From: Zelopaecilomyces penicillatus
Taxonomy: Eukaryota; Ascomycota; Sordariomycetes; Hypocreales; Pseudodiploosporaceae
Direction: 5' to 3'
NCBI GenBank assembly: GCA_005765155.1
Contig: VCCP01000005.1
Location: 3,658,001-3,722,000 of the forward strand
Length of the DNA: 64,000 nt
Positions 43,281 through 57,384 of the stretch are shown here, one piece after another (position 1 is the stretch's first letter; each line of letters opens with the position of its first letter). Under the pieces are notes generated by a model. That model was not told the DNA's origin, ran no database searches, and saw only the letters and a list, made by a program, of their open reading frames with translations. Both the position numbers and the translations under genes were made by a program.

Positions 43281-45088
43281 ATGACAAAGTACTTTGGTCT
43301 TAGAGGCAAGGCCCTCAACTGGGCTATTAGTACTGTAGCTGGATGCGATTTTCTTCTCTTTGGGTATGGTGAGTGTCCCTCGCCCTTGGCAACAACTCTG
43401 GTCTGTTGGATATAAAAGTTTAAGAAGCTCACGACTGACTTCATCAATCCTCGTAGACCAAGGCGTCATGGGCGGCATTCTGACACTACCCGTCTTTCTG
43501 AACCAGTTCCCTGCCATCTACCCCCAGCCTGGCCAGGACCCGGCAGCGCGATCCAGGCGTTCCACTAATCAGGGTATCGCTGTGGCTTCGTACAACCTGG
43601 GCTGCTTTATTGGTGCCATCATCACCATTTTCATTGGCAACCGGCTCGGTCGTCGCCGCATCATCTTCCTTGGCACCGCTATTATGGTCGTTGGCGCCAT
43701 ATTGCAGGCTTCGGCCTTCTCCCTGGAACACTTCATCATTGGTCGCATCATCACTGGACTAGGTAATGGCGGCAACACATCTACAGTTCCTATGTGGCAA
43801 TCTGAAACTTGCTCAGCCCACAAGCGTGGAAAGTTAGTTATGATTGAGGGTGCTCTCATTACTGCTGGCATCACCATCTCCTACTGGGTTGACCTGGGTC
43901 TGTCTTTTGCCCCTGGCTCTGTAGCTTGGCGGTTCCCCTTGGCCTTTCAAATTGTCTTCTGCGTTTTTATCCTCGCCTTTGTTCTCGGTCTTCCTGAATC
44001 TCCACGATGGCTTATCCTCAGGGGTCGCGAAGATGAAGCGCGCGAAGTCATTGCTGCCATTGCTGATGTCGACATCAACGATAAATATGTTGAGAATGAG
44101 TTCCATATGATTAAGGAGACCGTCGAGGAGATGAGTAAGGGCACATTTAGAGACTTGTTCTCTTGTGACCACAACCGTAACCTACACCGCACCATCATTG
44201 CCTACGTCAACCAGATGTTCCAGCAAATCTCTGGCATCAACCTCATCACTTACTATGCTGCCAAGATCTACTCCGATCTTGGCATGTCGCCTTTCATGTC
44301 CCGTCTATTGGCTGCTCTCAACGGCACCGAGTACTTCATCGCATCTTGGCCGGCCGTTTTTCTTGTTGAGCGCGTGGGCCGTCGCAAACTCATGCTTTTT
44401 GGAGCTGTTGGCCAAGCCATCACCATGGCTATGCTGGCGGGTGTCAATAGTCGTTCGGAGAAACCGTTCCAGATTGCTGGTATTGTGTTCCTCTTCGTCT
44501 TCAACACTTTCTTCGCCGTTGGCTGGTTGGGCATGACTTGGCTCTACCCGGCTGAGATTACACCCCTGAGAATCCGTGCCCCGGCGAACGCGTTGGCGAC
44601 ATCATCCAATTGGATTTTCAACTTCATGGTATGCTCGTTTTTTTGTCTATTCACATCCTTCTGTCCTGCGTACCACGTTGCATCTGGCTAACACCATTCT
44701 CTACTCACAGGTCGTCATGATCACACCAGTTTCGTTCGAAAACATTCAGTGGAGGACCTACATCATCTTTGCCATTATCAACGCCATGATGGTTCCGTCC
44801 GTTTACTTCTTCTTCCCCGAGACTGCCTACCGCTCTCTCGAGGAAATGGACAGTATCTTCCAAAAAGTCAAAGGCATCAAGGGCGCTTTTACGGTCGTGC
44901 ACCAGGCAGAGGTTGAGCCCCGCCGTTACGGAAAGAAGGGGGAGCTTCTCATGGCGTTTGATGAAGTGGACGATGGCAAGACCGCAGCAGCAGAACATCA
45001 CAATGGTAATGTGAGCGAGACAAGCGGCGATTCTAACATTCCCATGTTTACAAACACGGACAAAGAAGCTCGGCGAAAGGTTCAGTGA
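43281..45088 (+). CDS. MFS sugar transporter (STL/hexose type)
   Basis: Three exons, 43281-43368, 43457-44628 and 44711-45088, give 545 residues. Exon 1 ends in the first membrane helix (DFLLFGY) and joins D-QGVMGGIL. Signatures of the sugar porter family are GNRLGRRRIIFLG, GRIITGLGNGGNTSTVPMWQSE, LPESPRWLILRGREDEAREV, QQISGINLITYYAAKIY, VERVGRRKLMLFG, and PAEITPLRIRAPANALATSSNW near the last helices, then FFFPETAYRSLEEMD. Twelve helices fit. It probably carries a hexose or polyol by proton symport or facilitated diffusion at the plasma membrane. The C-terminal 70 residues are polar. The substrate cannot be told from sequence. Close homologues are abundant in these genomes. Confidence 0.92.
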
Positions 45089-45713
45089 CCGTTTTGCTCT
45101 CCATGTGACTTTTTTATTTCAAGAGTTGAAGCTTATCTGCCCGTGTATATACTCCGTTTGGGGAGAAATAGAGAAAATTTGGATACATTACATGTAAATG
45201 TCAAAACATTCTTACAAAAAGTGGTGCTGATACTTCTGTTTTCAACTTCCATTTCAACATCCCAAGAACGCTGAAAATCTATATCAAGTCCAGAAAACCA
45301 GAAAAGGGAACCGTCGAAACATGTACTGGTATCTCAACAGAATCCCAGAAGCCGCCGAACCTCTGTTAGGGGGTGGCGCTAAGAAGAACACAGTGCTAAT
45401 TCTCTTACCCCCTAATCTAAGTTAATAGGATCGACGATAGTCTCACTCTCGCGATATTTGACGACAACTCTTTTTGCTCCACAGTTCCCAGAACATCACG
45501 CAACTTTTCTACCCATCTTGCGATCTCACACTTTAAAACAGGCTATCTCAGACAACGTTACCTTTTCCCCTCTAAAAAAGATGAGAATTCAGACCCCATA
45601 ATCGTGCAGCGCCCCACTGCGCGCGCGGGACAAAAAAAAAGAAATTGAACCCCCCCCCCCCTAAAAGAATCCGTCGTCGCTATAGGCACTTTATGGTCGG
45701 CCTCAGATATGAA
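45089..45713. other. Intergenic between the sugar transporter and tRNA-Gly
   Basis: No gene seen. Contains a C12 run at 45650-45661 close upstream of the tRNA. Confidence 0.45.
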
Positions 45714-45785
45714 GCGTCATTGGTCTAGGGGTTAGGATTCAACTCTTCCAAAGTTGAGGCCCGGATTCGAGTTCCGGATGACGCA
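45714..45785 (+). tRNA. tRNA-Gly (anticodon UCC)
   Basis: Folds by eye into a cloverleaf. The acceptor stem GCGTCAT pairs with ATGACGC. The anticodon stem CAACT/AGTTG closes a seven-base loop CTTCCAA, so the anticodon is TCC (reads GGA). The T stem CCGGA/TCCGG closes loop TTCGAGT. The D arm (GGTCTAGGGGTTAGGA) matches fungal glycine tRNAs and the B box GATTCGAGTTCC is present. No intron is visible. A T-run right after the gene (GCTTTTTGTTTTT) fits RNA polymerase III termination. The last base (A) is the discriminator. Confidence 0.88.
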
Positions 45786-47725
<1,940 letters not shown>

Positions 47726-48198
47726 AGAAAAGGATCACGAGTTGAAATGGGAAAGCATGAATGATGACATGGGAATATGACTTATTTTGATATGATGGTG
47801 CAGGAGCAATGCGAATCTGGCGCATTGCCGCTGGCTAGAGCATACATGGAAGGGATTGCAGAAATGATATGATAGATGAGATCGCCGTGTCATCATCTGC
47901 CCAAGTAACGAGGCTCTCAGGTCTCATGAATAAAACCCCCGATTTTTTGAGTACTAAAGTGTTAGTTTCCATCTCTCAACTTTTATTACCTGCAAACCCT
48001 CGTTTTACCTCATTTTCTAATTCCCTTCATTTTGCCATGCATGTGTTTTTTATATTCTTTCATTATATGTTATGTACTCATGCCTTTCTCCCAGGTCATT
48101 CCATTCCATCCTCGGACTCTTTGTAAAGAGCAACCCTAAATCGGTATCATTTTCTCATAATCTCCTTCTTCTTTTTTCCTACTATGATTTACGCATGC
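47726..48198. other. Convergent 3' region between the epimerase and DAHP synthase genes
   Basis: 473 T-rich bases holding both 3' ends. No gene or repeat seen. Confidence 0.45.
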
Positions 48199-49737
48199 TC
48201 AAGCTGCGGGCCCTTTATTCTGCTTGGAGAAATGGTCCGCCACCAAAAAGGCAAGCTCAAGAGCCTGTTTCTCGTTGAGGCGAGGATCGCAGAAGGAGGT
48301 ATAGTTGGTAGACAAGTCATCCTCGTCAAGACCCTCGCTGCCACCCATGCACTCAGTAACAGCATCGCCAGTGAGCTCAAGGTGGACACCTCCAAGGTAG
48401 CTGCCCTGCTCCTTGTGGATGCGGAGGGACTGCTCAAGTTCGCTGTAGATGTCGTTGAAGCGGCGAGTTTTGATACCGGTCGGGGTGGACAGGGTGTTGC
48501 CGTGCATAGGATCGCACTGCCAGACAACGCAGCGGCGGTACTCAGAGTCCTCGACAGCGCGGATGTGCTGGGGCAGCAGGCTGGCAACCTTGCCGGCACC
48601 GTATCGTGTAATGAGAGTAATCTTGCCAGGCTCGCAGGACGGATTGAGAGCGCGCAGCAAGTCCAGAAGATCCGAGGTTGGGGTTGTGGGGCCAACCTTG
48701 ATGCCAATGGGGTTAGCAATACCGCGGAAGAACTCAACATGGGCGTGGTCAAGCTGGCGCGTTCGGTCGCCGATCCAGACAAAGTGAGCAGACGTGTCGT
48801 AGTATTCCTTTGTTTCATGGGCAGCAGAACCTGTGGCGGTAGGAGGATGCGAAGGCGGCGTGCCAGGCCTGCTGCTGCTAGGATAGGCGGCGGGCTTCTC
48901 AAGAAGACGTGTCAGGGGCTGTTCGTACTCGAGCAGGAGGCCCTCGTGGCTGGTGAAGAGCTCAACGCTCTCAAGCTCGCCGGGGCGGGCATTGATGACT
49001 TGCAAGAAGCGCAGTGTCTGTTGAATGCTAGAAGCGATGGCTGAGTACTTTTCCTTGAGGACAGGGTCCCGGACGTGGCCCAGGCCCCAATCAAGAGGTC
49101 GGTGAAGATCAGCGATGCCAGAGGCGATAGCCGTGCGGATATAGTTGAGTGTGGCGGCGGAGTAATGATAGGCTCTGTGTAAGACAGTTTGTCAGTCGGA
49201 CATAAATCTCATCATGAAAAGGTGCCATGTAACTCACTTAAGAAGTCGTTGCGGATCAATCTCTCGCTCTTCGACTTGATAGCCATTCAGGATATCACCC
49301 CTGAAGCTAGGAATCTCCTTGCCGTCCACGATCTCGGTAGGACTAGAGCGCGGCTTCGCATACTGGCCAGCCATGCGACCGATACGCACCACCCGCTTGT
49401 TGGTGCCCCAGATGAGCACCAAACTCATCTGCAGAAGCAGCTTAATCTTGGACTCAATGGCGCCTTGTTCACAATAATCGAACAGTTCGGCGCAGTCGCC
49501 GCCCTGCAGCAGAAAGGCATTGCCCAGAGCCACATCGCGCAGCTGGGCCTTGAGGGCACTGATCTCATTGGGGTGAACCAAAGGCGGCAGGCGGGCGAGC
49601 TCAGTGACGGCTTTGGTGAGCTTGGAGGGGTCTGGGTAAGCGGGCGCCTGCTTGATGGGTTTCGAGCGCCAGGAAGTGGGGGTCCAGGGTTCCTGTTGCT
49701 GCTGTTGCTGCTGCTGATCCTGAGAGGAGGTCGCCAT
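48199..49737 (-). CDS. Class II (plant-type) DAHP synthase
   Basis: Two exons, 49737-49238 and 49174-48199, give 491 residues. The intron joins PQRLLK-AYHYSAATLNYIR. The enzyme condenses phosphoenolpyruvate and erythrose-4-phosphate to DAHP, the first step of the shikimate pathway. Class II markers are TSWRSKPIKQAPAYPDP, LLQGGDCAELF, RIGRMAGQYAKPRS, FFRGIANPIGIKVGPTTP, YGAGKVASLLPQHI, WQCDPMHGNT and LTGDAVTECMGG. These include the metal-binding Cys, His, Glu and Asp. The Neurospora tryptophan-sensitive enzyme belongs to this class, so Trp feedback is possible, but this is knowledge of the family, not seen here. The N-terminus has a Q8 run. Members are about 460-500 residues. A Gcn4/CPC1-type TGACTCA lies about 375 bases upstream. 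Confidence 0.94.
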
Positions 49738-50110
49738 TTTGGTGGTTAGTGTGTGAGACTATGAACGCAATTTTGGTAGTCGTTGTGGGCAGACTGTGCC
49801 GCAGTGGTTAAATAGTGATGGATGGTGATAACTGAGACTTGGTGTTGAGCGACTTGAAGTTTTGTTGGTCACGCCGCAATTAGACTTATGCCCTGGAAGC
49901 GGACAATGCGCCAGCTACTCGAAACCCGCGTGTCCAAAGTTCCCTTCTTTTTCTTCTTCTCTTTCAGACTAAAATCACTGGAAGTTTGTCAATTCTTAGA
50001 ACCCTCCAGCAGCAAAGGGCCAAAATATTCTCCAAGACAATGGATGCGAAAATGGAAGAACAAAAAGAAGAAGATGGAGACAAAAAAGGAAGGATTTCCC
50101 AGTGGGAAGG

Positions 50111-50117
50111 TGACTCA
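50111..50117. promoter_or_regulatory. TGACTCA, Gcn4/CPC1-type site upstream of DAHP synthase
   Basis: Exact match to the amino-acid starvation response element, about 375 bases before the DAHP synthase ATG. About eight TGASTCA matches are expected by chance in 64 kb, so this is suggestive only; the support is that shikimate genes are known targets of this control. Confidence 0.4.
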
Positions 50118-50446
50118 CTGAAAAGGGAAAACTACAGCTGTTCCGATATGGTGGCCGGGGAAGGAACAAAGAAGCTTGCTTGATTTAGCTTGTCCTATTT
50201 TCCTATTATGAAATTTTCCCACTCACTATAAAATTCATTACTCTATTAGAGGGGAGGGGGGAGGGGCATTATTACGTAGGTAGGTAGTTTTCGTCGTTTA
50301 CGGACTGCTGCTTTCTGCAATTCTGCCAAGCAGGTGAGGGTCTGGACTAAACACTCCCTTATCATTATGATGTTACATGTACGCCTAACATTCTTATCCC
50401 ATTCCCTTCTCATCTGCCTTCCCTTTACGTTCGACTGCAGGAGTAG

Positions 50447-50467
50447 CCCCCCCCCCCCCCCCCCCCC
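50447..50467. repeat. C21 homopolymer run
   Basis: Twenty-one C (G21 on the other strand) in the DAHP synthase/HYPK intergenic region. Length in the assembly may be approximate. Confidence 0.8.
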
Positions 50468-50867
50468 TCCCCCTGGTGTTCAGCTGGTCTTATTGTAGAA
50501 CTCCATAGCTGTAATAAGAGCCGGTCAATTCTTTGCGATTATTCCTCCGGAGTATTGTCCCTGTCATACCTGTAATACGCCAAAATACACCTTGTGGTTC
50601 AGTGGGCTGTAGCCCGTACCAGCGGGGTATTTCGCCGTGGCAGCTGGCTGCCGATATTACTGGGCAAACATTGGCCCGACGGTAGCAGCAGCAGCCCCCC
50701 CGCCCCCACTACAGCGTACTACAGCACACTGCATAGCATCACTAAGCTCGTCTGCGATACCATCTCTTGTCTGGATATTTTCCCTATTGAACAACCATAG
50801 CAATAATTTACAACAACCACACACGACATACCACCACCACCCTCCTTCCTTCTCAATCGCATAAGCC

Positions 50868-51254
50868 ATGGCTGACACGCAACCCCCTTCTGCCCGCGAA
50901 GGCGCTGCTGCCGCTGACCTGGATGACGAAGTTCCCGCTGCCGCCAAGTCAGCCGAAGATCGCAAGGCCGCCTCCGCCCTCGCCAGCCTCGACGCTACCA
51001 ATGACGACTCCGCCGCCCACGAGGTCGACCACGAGGCTGTCAGCAAGGCCATGAAGACTCTAGGGGGTCCTTCTTCTGCCGCTGCTGCTGCTTCTTCAGC
51101 CTCTGCCACCTCCCGCAAGAACGTCAAAGTCGATGCCGCCGACGTGGCCCTCCTAGTTGACGAGCTAGAGTTGCCGAAACCCAAGGCTACAGAGCTACTC
51201 AAGAACCACGATGGAGATGCTGTCAAAGCTCTGAGAGCTTATGTGAAGGCTTAA
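50868..51254 (+). CDS. HYPK-like protein with C-terminal NAC-type UBA domain
   Basis: Intronless, 128 residues. ATG in strong context (AAGCCATGGC). The first 80 residues are Ala/Asp/Ser-rich, disordered and mildly acidic. The last 45 residues form a NAC-alpha-like UBA domain: VKVDAADVALLVDELELPKPKATELLKNHDGDAVKALRAY, with the usual three helices. This is the arrangement of HYPK, a small protein that binds the Naa15 subunit of the ribosome-bound NatA N-terminal acetyltransferase and also behaves as a chaperone. Length (about 120-130) fits fungal HYPK. Its only serious alternative is a truncated NAC alpha subunit, which would carry a NAC beta-barrel that is absent here. Divergent from DAHP synthase. 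Confidence 0.85.
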   Translation: MADTQPPSAREGAAAADLDDEVPAAAKSAEDRKAASALASLDATNDDSAAHEVDHEAVSKAMKTLGGPSSAAAAASSASATSRKNVKVDAADVALLVDELELPKPKATELLKNHDGDAVKALRAYVKA

Positions 51255-52328
51255 ATTTCGGTGGACGGGAGTGGATGGGAGGTGTGAACCTACGCAGGTT
51301 CGCATTGGGGAGAGGGGGAGAGAGTGAAGCGCCGCTGTGGTATATCGGCTCTCGACGAGGCTCAATTTCTTTGGCGATTCACTCTACGGAACACCCATCG
51401 CCATTAGCCAAAGCTACCACAACCCTGACGAAGCCAATTATCATATCAACATTATTCGTCCTGCCTACACAGAATTGGCATGATATTCTTCATCCCTTAC
51501 TCTCTGAGCCATACTCCCGGAATGGAATGGATTTCAAGCACAACCTTCACTGCCACATAAACTGGATAAGGCTACAGACCAATTCTTGGAAGACTTATTT
51601 ATTGTCTATCTTGGCACCTCATCTACTAGAAAGAAGTAAAACAAAAAAGCCACAATGATCCCAGCATGAATGTTACGCATAGAAACGACCCGAATCTCAT
51701 ATATAACGGAAAATGTACTTTCAATCTTCAAAAATGCAAATCACAATAAAACATCACGCAGAAATAACAAAGTCATGAGCCGCAATCTTCAAGGTCCAAA
51801 CTTTTCTTCTCCATTGATAGCTACATTACGCCATCATAAAAAGCATCTCCATACTCAAACCCATCAGCCAAAAGGGCCCAGCCGGTCTCCCTTCGTAGAG
51901 ATCAGCCACCGATGGTTTGTAGGAAAATAAAATAAAAGGGGGAATAATTGAAGTAATAGTCAAACAGTGAAACCCCCCCGTCATTGCCGCGAGTTCCTGC
52001 CGCGCGCTAATGATTCTTTGAATCCCCCAATTCTCCTCCCCCCTTTCCAGTCGCCAGTTCGTGAAAAAAAAAAACAAGTCGTCCATTGTCCGATATCGTA
52101 CCATTCCCGCACGCCTGACCAATGCAAAGCAAGCCTCAACACGCGCAACGCCCGCATAAACACCATAATGACCTAAGCTCCAGGCTGGTAATGCCCATAA
52201 TCCTATCCATGAACAATCCAGTTCGCATCCTTCTCCTTGACAAAAACCAAAACCCCCTTCACCTTCTCATCATCCATCATTCATCCCCACTGAATGGGGA
52301 AAATTCAACACGTTTTGATCGAACAAAC
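51255..52328. other. Convergent 3' region between the HYPK-like gene (+) and IQGAP (-)
   Basis: 1.07 kb of mostly AT-rich sequence. No supported gene, tRNA or repeat. Confidence 0.45.
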
Positions 52329-55300
52329 TTATTGAGTCCGGTAGAATTTCTTATACACCAAATGTAGTAGCAAGTTCACGTTCAGCTTGATATTCCCCTC
52401 AAACAGGTTCATAAACTGGTGTGACTCAAACTGCGCCTGGAGAAGGTCCTCAATTGGTACCTGAGCGCTCGCTCCGGGGATCTGGATGTGGCCTCGCGTG
52501 CCTTCAATGACGAAAATGCCAACCTCGTCGCATGAGATTGTCAAATTGATCTTGTCCCAGTCGCGCTCACCAACACCGTTCCATGAGACCAGCACACCCT
52601 TCTCCGATAGGGCACGCACGCTATACTTGAAGCTGCCGAACTTAGGGACTTTTCCACTGCGCTCCAACTCACGCTGGTGATTGTACTGCCTAGTAAAAGG
52701 TAGAAGGAACTTCTTTTTCCTATAGCACATTTTTATTAGCATTGTCTCAAACATGGCAATCACCTTCAACCCTTATTATCACTTACCCTTTTTTGTTCTG
52801 CAGCGTTCTCATTGACTGCTCAATGTAGTCATCGTAACTCTTGCGCTGCTGCTCCAAGTACCTGGCCTTTTCGAGAAGATTGGCCATTGTGAGCCGCACA
52901 CCATCAAGCTCTCGTTGTCGCTGTACCCGTCTGCGACTCTGCGTTCGAATGTCGCTCGCAATTGCGTTCAGCACGTCCTGGTAGGAGTTTTGCTTCGAGA
53001 TTCTACCCATCTTCTCCAGTCGCATCACATTTTGCAGTGCTGTTCGTTTGAGCTCGTAGAATGACATTTGCGTTACATCCACCATCTTCACATCCGAGTA
53101 CGCACCCCGGGTATTACTGTCTTCAGAAAACTCCTCGTTCAGCAGTGCCTCCCATTTGGTCTCGTCTTCTGGTGCAATAGGCTTGACCAAAATCTCCAGC
53201 AAGTTTGCGCCAGTTTGAACTCGGATAATGTACAAGACACAACGCTTTGTCTCCATGAACAGAGTCTTCACGTCCGCCTCAGGATCCCGAATGTCATGGA
53301 GCTTGGGTGTCAAAAACATCTGAATATCCGATGATCCGGCCGCGCTCATTTCGTTCTCGTTGCTCTTGGCACTACCCAGATCTTGCATGATTTCGCGGAG
53401 CACGTCGTCTCGACTCGGACACATGGTTAGCATTTCTGATGCAACCAGGTTGTGTATAGAGAAGACATCCGTCATCTTGATGTAAAGTGTTGGCTTGTTC
53501 TTGGCATACAAATCATTGAACTCGTCAATGTCAAAGGTTCGCTCGGCGTCTGGTACTGAGATGAGCTCGCTTGTAATGTCATGCATGCGTTCAATAGACT
53601 CGCCGATAAAGGCGTTCAACGGCTGCAAGTAAATGTTCTCTCCTCCAAACAGTCGACCAGACGCGACCTGCCCAATGACCTTGGCAACCTCACTCAGGTT
53701 TCTCTTTTGCAGTGGGCTCAGTGATTTTTCAATGACGCCAACGTTCTCGGGAGCAGTGACTGCCGGCTGCAGATAGAATTTCCAGAGCCAATGAGTAACA
53801 ACTTGAAGTAGCTGCTCTTGTGGTTCTTCACTGAAATGCTGACAGAGGGCTTGATACATCTGGCTGCAGATGAAGCGAAGCCCGTAAGGCATTCTATGCA
53901 CCAAATCCTCCAAGGCTAAGAACATCTGATCACAAATTTCTCGCAGATCTCGGAGATGATCAATAAAGAGCCTTCTTGTTTCATGGTCACGAATAGCAAC
54001 TTCTCTGGGCACGTCTAGTGGTCGGTGATCTGGTCGTCCCGTTCTCAGCTCCTCGTTGCTAATTGCTGACTTGTAAATTTGCATCGGGTCACTCTCCAAA
54101 TCAAGAGCTGGGTCGTCGATAATGTTATCCCTTATTATTGGTCCAAGAAGATCTCGCAAGTATTTGCGGTCTCGCGGCGACCTTGTGTAGTTGATCAAGA
54201 GTCTTGTCCAGAAGTAGTTGCCTCTGATGTAGTCTTGAACGCTTCTAGCGCCTTCGATCTCCTCCCGTATTGAACGAGAAATCAATTTCAACAGGCAGTA
54301 TTCTTCTCGTCGCTTCTGTGCATAACCGAACAGACTCATCATCAGGAGCTCGACGCGCCTGCACTCTTTCTCCGCTGTGCCTTGCTCACGAATGCGCTTG
54401 AATAAACGCCCAAGATATTGCGGTTGCGTCTGAAGAGTGAAAAATAACTGCTGATAGGACTCAAGCTTCCTCCTTGAGCTTTTATTGAGTGCCTTCAAGT
54501 CGAATTGATTCGTTGATGATATTGATGAGTTAGCGAGCAGTCCTACGGAGTGACCGCCATAATTGTGTTGATGCCGCACCACCTCATCAAGGGTGATTTT
54601 GTTCTTGACCAGGAGAGCGATCTTGATGTCAAGCTGATCAATATATTGCTCCAGCATCTCGTTTTGTCGGACCTGTTGTACCACCGTCTTTCTCATGCGC
54701 TCAAACTCGATTTCCTCATTAAAGTCAAAGTCGCTATCATTGAGCAAGTGGACGAAATTCTTGACAGCACTGACTGGTGGGTTTTTGCCCGTCGTGAGAC
54801 TCTTGTATGCCTCACCTTGCACTTTGGCGCGGACGAAGCTCTGGATTTTGATGACCTTCTTCATATTCTCTTTGTAGAATCGTTGCTTCTCCTCAAACTT
54901 GCGGCGGATGATAAATGCCTTTGCGGCTGCTTGGAAAGCAATGATGGACTCTTCCTCCTCGGCAAGCTCAGTGATGAGGTCGTCAACGTTGGCCCGAACC
55001 ATCATAGCTTTCAGAATTGCTTGGAATTCGGCAATCTTTTCATTATGAGATCGCAGTTCCTCAAGGAAGGCTTGGTGCTGTTGGCGATGCAGGAAGCCTC
55101 GAATGTAGCCCTGAAGCCTCGTGATTTGGCGTTCCTGGCGATCGAGTTGCTGATTGAGCGCAAAAACTCTCCGCCTCTCAAACATGCCTCTAACATGAGC
55201 TTGAACTTCGGTTATTGTCGCTTCGTTGTCTTTCAGCTTCTCCAACCGGGCGCTCATGTCTCGCCGCACTGCTGCTGCCCTTATTATGGCTTGAAGTTGC

Positions 55301-57384
55301 TCAAATTTCGATTCATGCTGCTTCAATTCTGCATTCAACGCCTTTTGGTGATTGCGGGCAATTCGGCCCCGCACGGCGCTTTGCAGAGTTGTCCACGTAT
55401 CGTTGAAGGCAAGGAGCATTTCCTGTTCGCGGTTGATTTGATTCCTGATCAGCACTGCCCGGGCCGCAGACTGTAAGCTGACAATCGCCCCAGCCTCCTC
55501 ATCCAAAAGCTGCAGATCACCCCGAACTTGACTTCTCAGCAACATGCCCCGAGCTAGAGCCTGGAGCTTTTGCACTTCTCCAGACGTTTGCTTCGTCTGT
55601 TGTTGCTGGGCAACCTGGCTCTTGCGGACCAAAAAACCCCTGGACACCGCCTGAATCTCCCTGAGAGGCCCTTCATGTCGCGCCATGAGAGATGTCAAAT
55701 CTTGTACTTCGTCGCGAACCTTCTTTGCCCGGATCATACTCTGCAACGCCAAGACCTTCGGTTCCAACGCTTTCCAATACTGGTCACTCTTCTCGAGCTT
55801 TCGCCTCGTTAAGAAGCCACGGGCTGCACTCTGCACTGAAATGGCGGATTGCCTCATCTGAAGTCGATAGTTCATGACCTGTCGTGTGAAGTCGCCTCGT
55901 ATGCGTGCTTGTAATTCGATCAGCTGGTTCTCTTCCTCCCACAACTGCTCCATCGTATTCCCGAGTCGAAGGCGTGTCATCGCGCCGCGAATCTGAGCCT
56001 GCAGATCCACAACAGTTTCCTCCTGCTCAGCCAGCTCGCGATCAACTCTTTCCTCCTCGGTCTCTTCCGGCTCGGGCTCTGGTTCTGGAACTCCAAAATC
56101 TGCACTCATATTTCCAAAGCTGGGCATGCTTACCCCAAGCTTATCGAGGCCCTTCTGCATTGCTTCCAGCTCATGGTCCTCAAACTCCAGTTGGCCGACT
56201 AGATTGCCAATACGGAAGTCCACAATTCCTTTTCGGAACAAGAGCCAACTAAGCGCATGAATACAGTAAATGACTTTAGGTATGTTCTTCTTCTCGTAGA
56301 GATCAATAAGCTCGAAACGGAAGAGTTCAGGCATATCTACTTCGTCGAGTTGGCGAAAGAAAATGGCAATATTGTCTGAATGCCGGAACTGAAGCTTGGG
56401 GTGACGAAATATCCGATAACGTTTGTCTGGATTGAGGGCTTCAACTACCTCGGCCAATGTGACGCCGTCTCTCAATGCCTCTTCAAGCTCGACAATGGGC
56501 GGCAGTGCTTTGTGTATGACGTCTTCAATCCACTCCTTGGCCTCGCCTATGTGGCAAAGGTATTCGTATGCTTGAAGAAACTGGCGTTGTTTATCCATCC
56601 AGTTGCGGCCTTCCCATCCATAAGTAGTAGCCTTGGAGTCACGGGTGCCATTAACTTTATCGGCTCTTTGTAGTCGGCGTCGGCCACGAAGACCCACCAC
56701 ATCTTGAGCAGAAGTAGTTAGTTTAAAATCTCTAGCATCTTCTGATTGCGCGAGCCGTGATAGAGTTCGAAGCTGGCTTGTCGAAGATCGGCCCAACTGC
56801 TCAAGATCAGGTGCTGCGATGTGGGCGCTATGCATAGTGTGTGGGACAACCGCTTGCAACGCGCCCGCACTTCCATGGAGGACTGAGTCGGAACGACTGA
56901 GCAGCATCGAGTTGGGTCGCATGGGCAATGGTCGAGGGGAGGATTTGGGTGAGTAGTGCCCATCGATTTGTGCAAGGGATAATTTGCCTATATCAACACT
57001 CTGGCCACGTTCATGTCTCCTAGGGCTATGGGGCGGTGACGGAGCAGCCGCAGGAGGCCGAACGGGGGTTTGTGGCAATGGACGAAGGGATTGACGCGCC
57101 GAGGTATGCGATGTGTCCTTGTCGTGTGTTTTCGTAGGACTGGTCATTTGCCCAGCTTCGAAAAACCTGGCACGAGCGATGATATCGCTCTGACCGCGCT
57201 TGTGGCCCCCATGTGAACTGTATCCGCTCGACGCGGTTGTGTGTTGGCTATTGAAGCTGCGGTCGGAGGCATAGGAATAGCCAGATGATGCTGATGATGA
57301 TGTGGTTGAGGGATTGCGATTGATGTGGCTGTTGGGGACCTCGAGGGTGTGCGACTGGCGAAGTGGGTGGGCTCGGTGTGCCAT
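52329..57384 (-). CDS. IQGAP-family scaffold (Rng2/Iqg1-like)
   Basis: Two exons, 57384-52787 and 52719-52329, give 1662 residues. The single intron near the 3' end joins QNKKG-KKKFLLPF in frame. The first ~250 residues are Ser/Pro-rich and disordered. A calponin-homology domain (residues ~262-388; e.g. LRDGVTLAEVVEALNPDKRYRIFRHP) follows, then many IQ motifs (~480-900; e.g. LQSMIRAKKVRDEV, LQALARGMLLRSQVRG, LQGYIRGFLHRQ), a RasGAP-related domain (~1000-1300) and the RasGAP C-terminal module (~1450-1650). The family scaffolds the cytokinetic actomyosin ring, binding actin, calmodulin or myosin light chain, and Rho GTPases. The GAP domain of this family is usually catalytically inactive. Length matches fungal IQGAPs (1480-1700). 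The 308-residue antisense frame inside is a shadow. Confidence 0.93.

Larger units (their letters stand above)
49738..50867. other. Divergent promoter between DAHP synthase (-) and the HYPK-like gene (+)
   Basis: 1.1 kb without a supported gene. Contains the TGACTCA site (50111-50117) and a C21 run (50447-50467). Confidence 0.45.

Noticed and set aside
48184..49044. 286-codon plus-strand frame antisense to DAHP synthase
   Set aside because: It lies wholly within the DAHP synthase exon on the other strand. Its translation matches no family, and GC-biased third positions explain the missing stops.
54550..55476. 308-codon plus-strand frame antisense to IQGAP
   Set aside because: It sits inside the IQ-repeat coding exon. 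Leu/Val-rich composition reflects the reverse complement of helix-forming codons.
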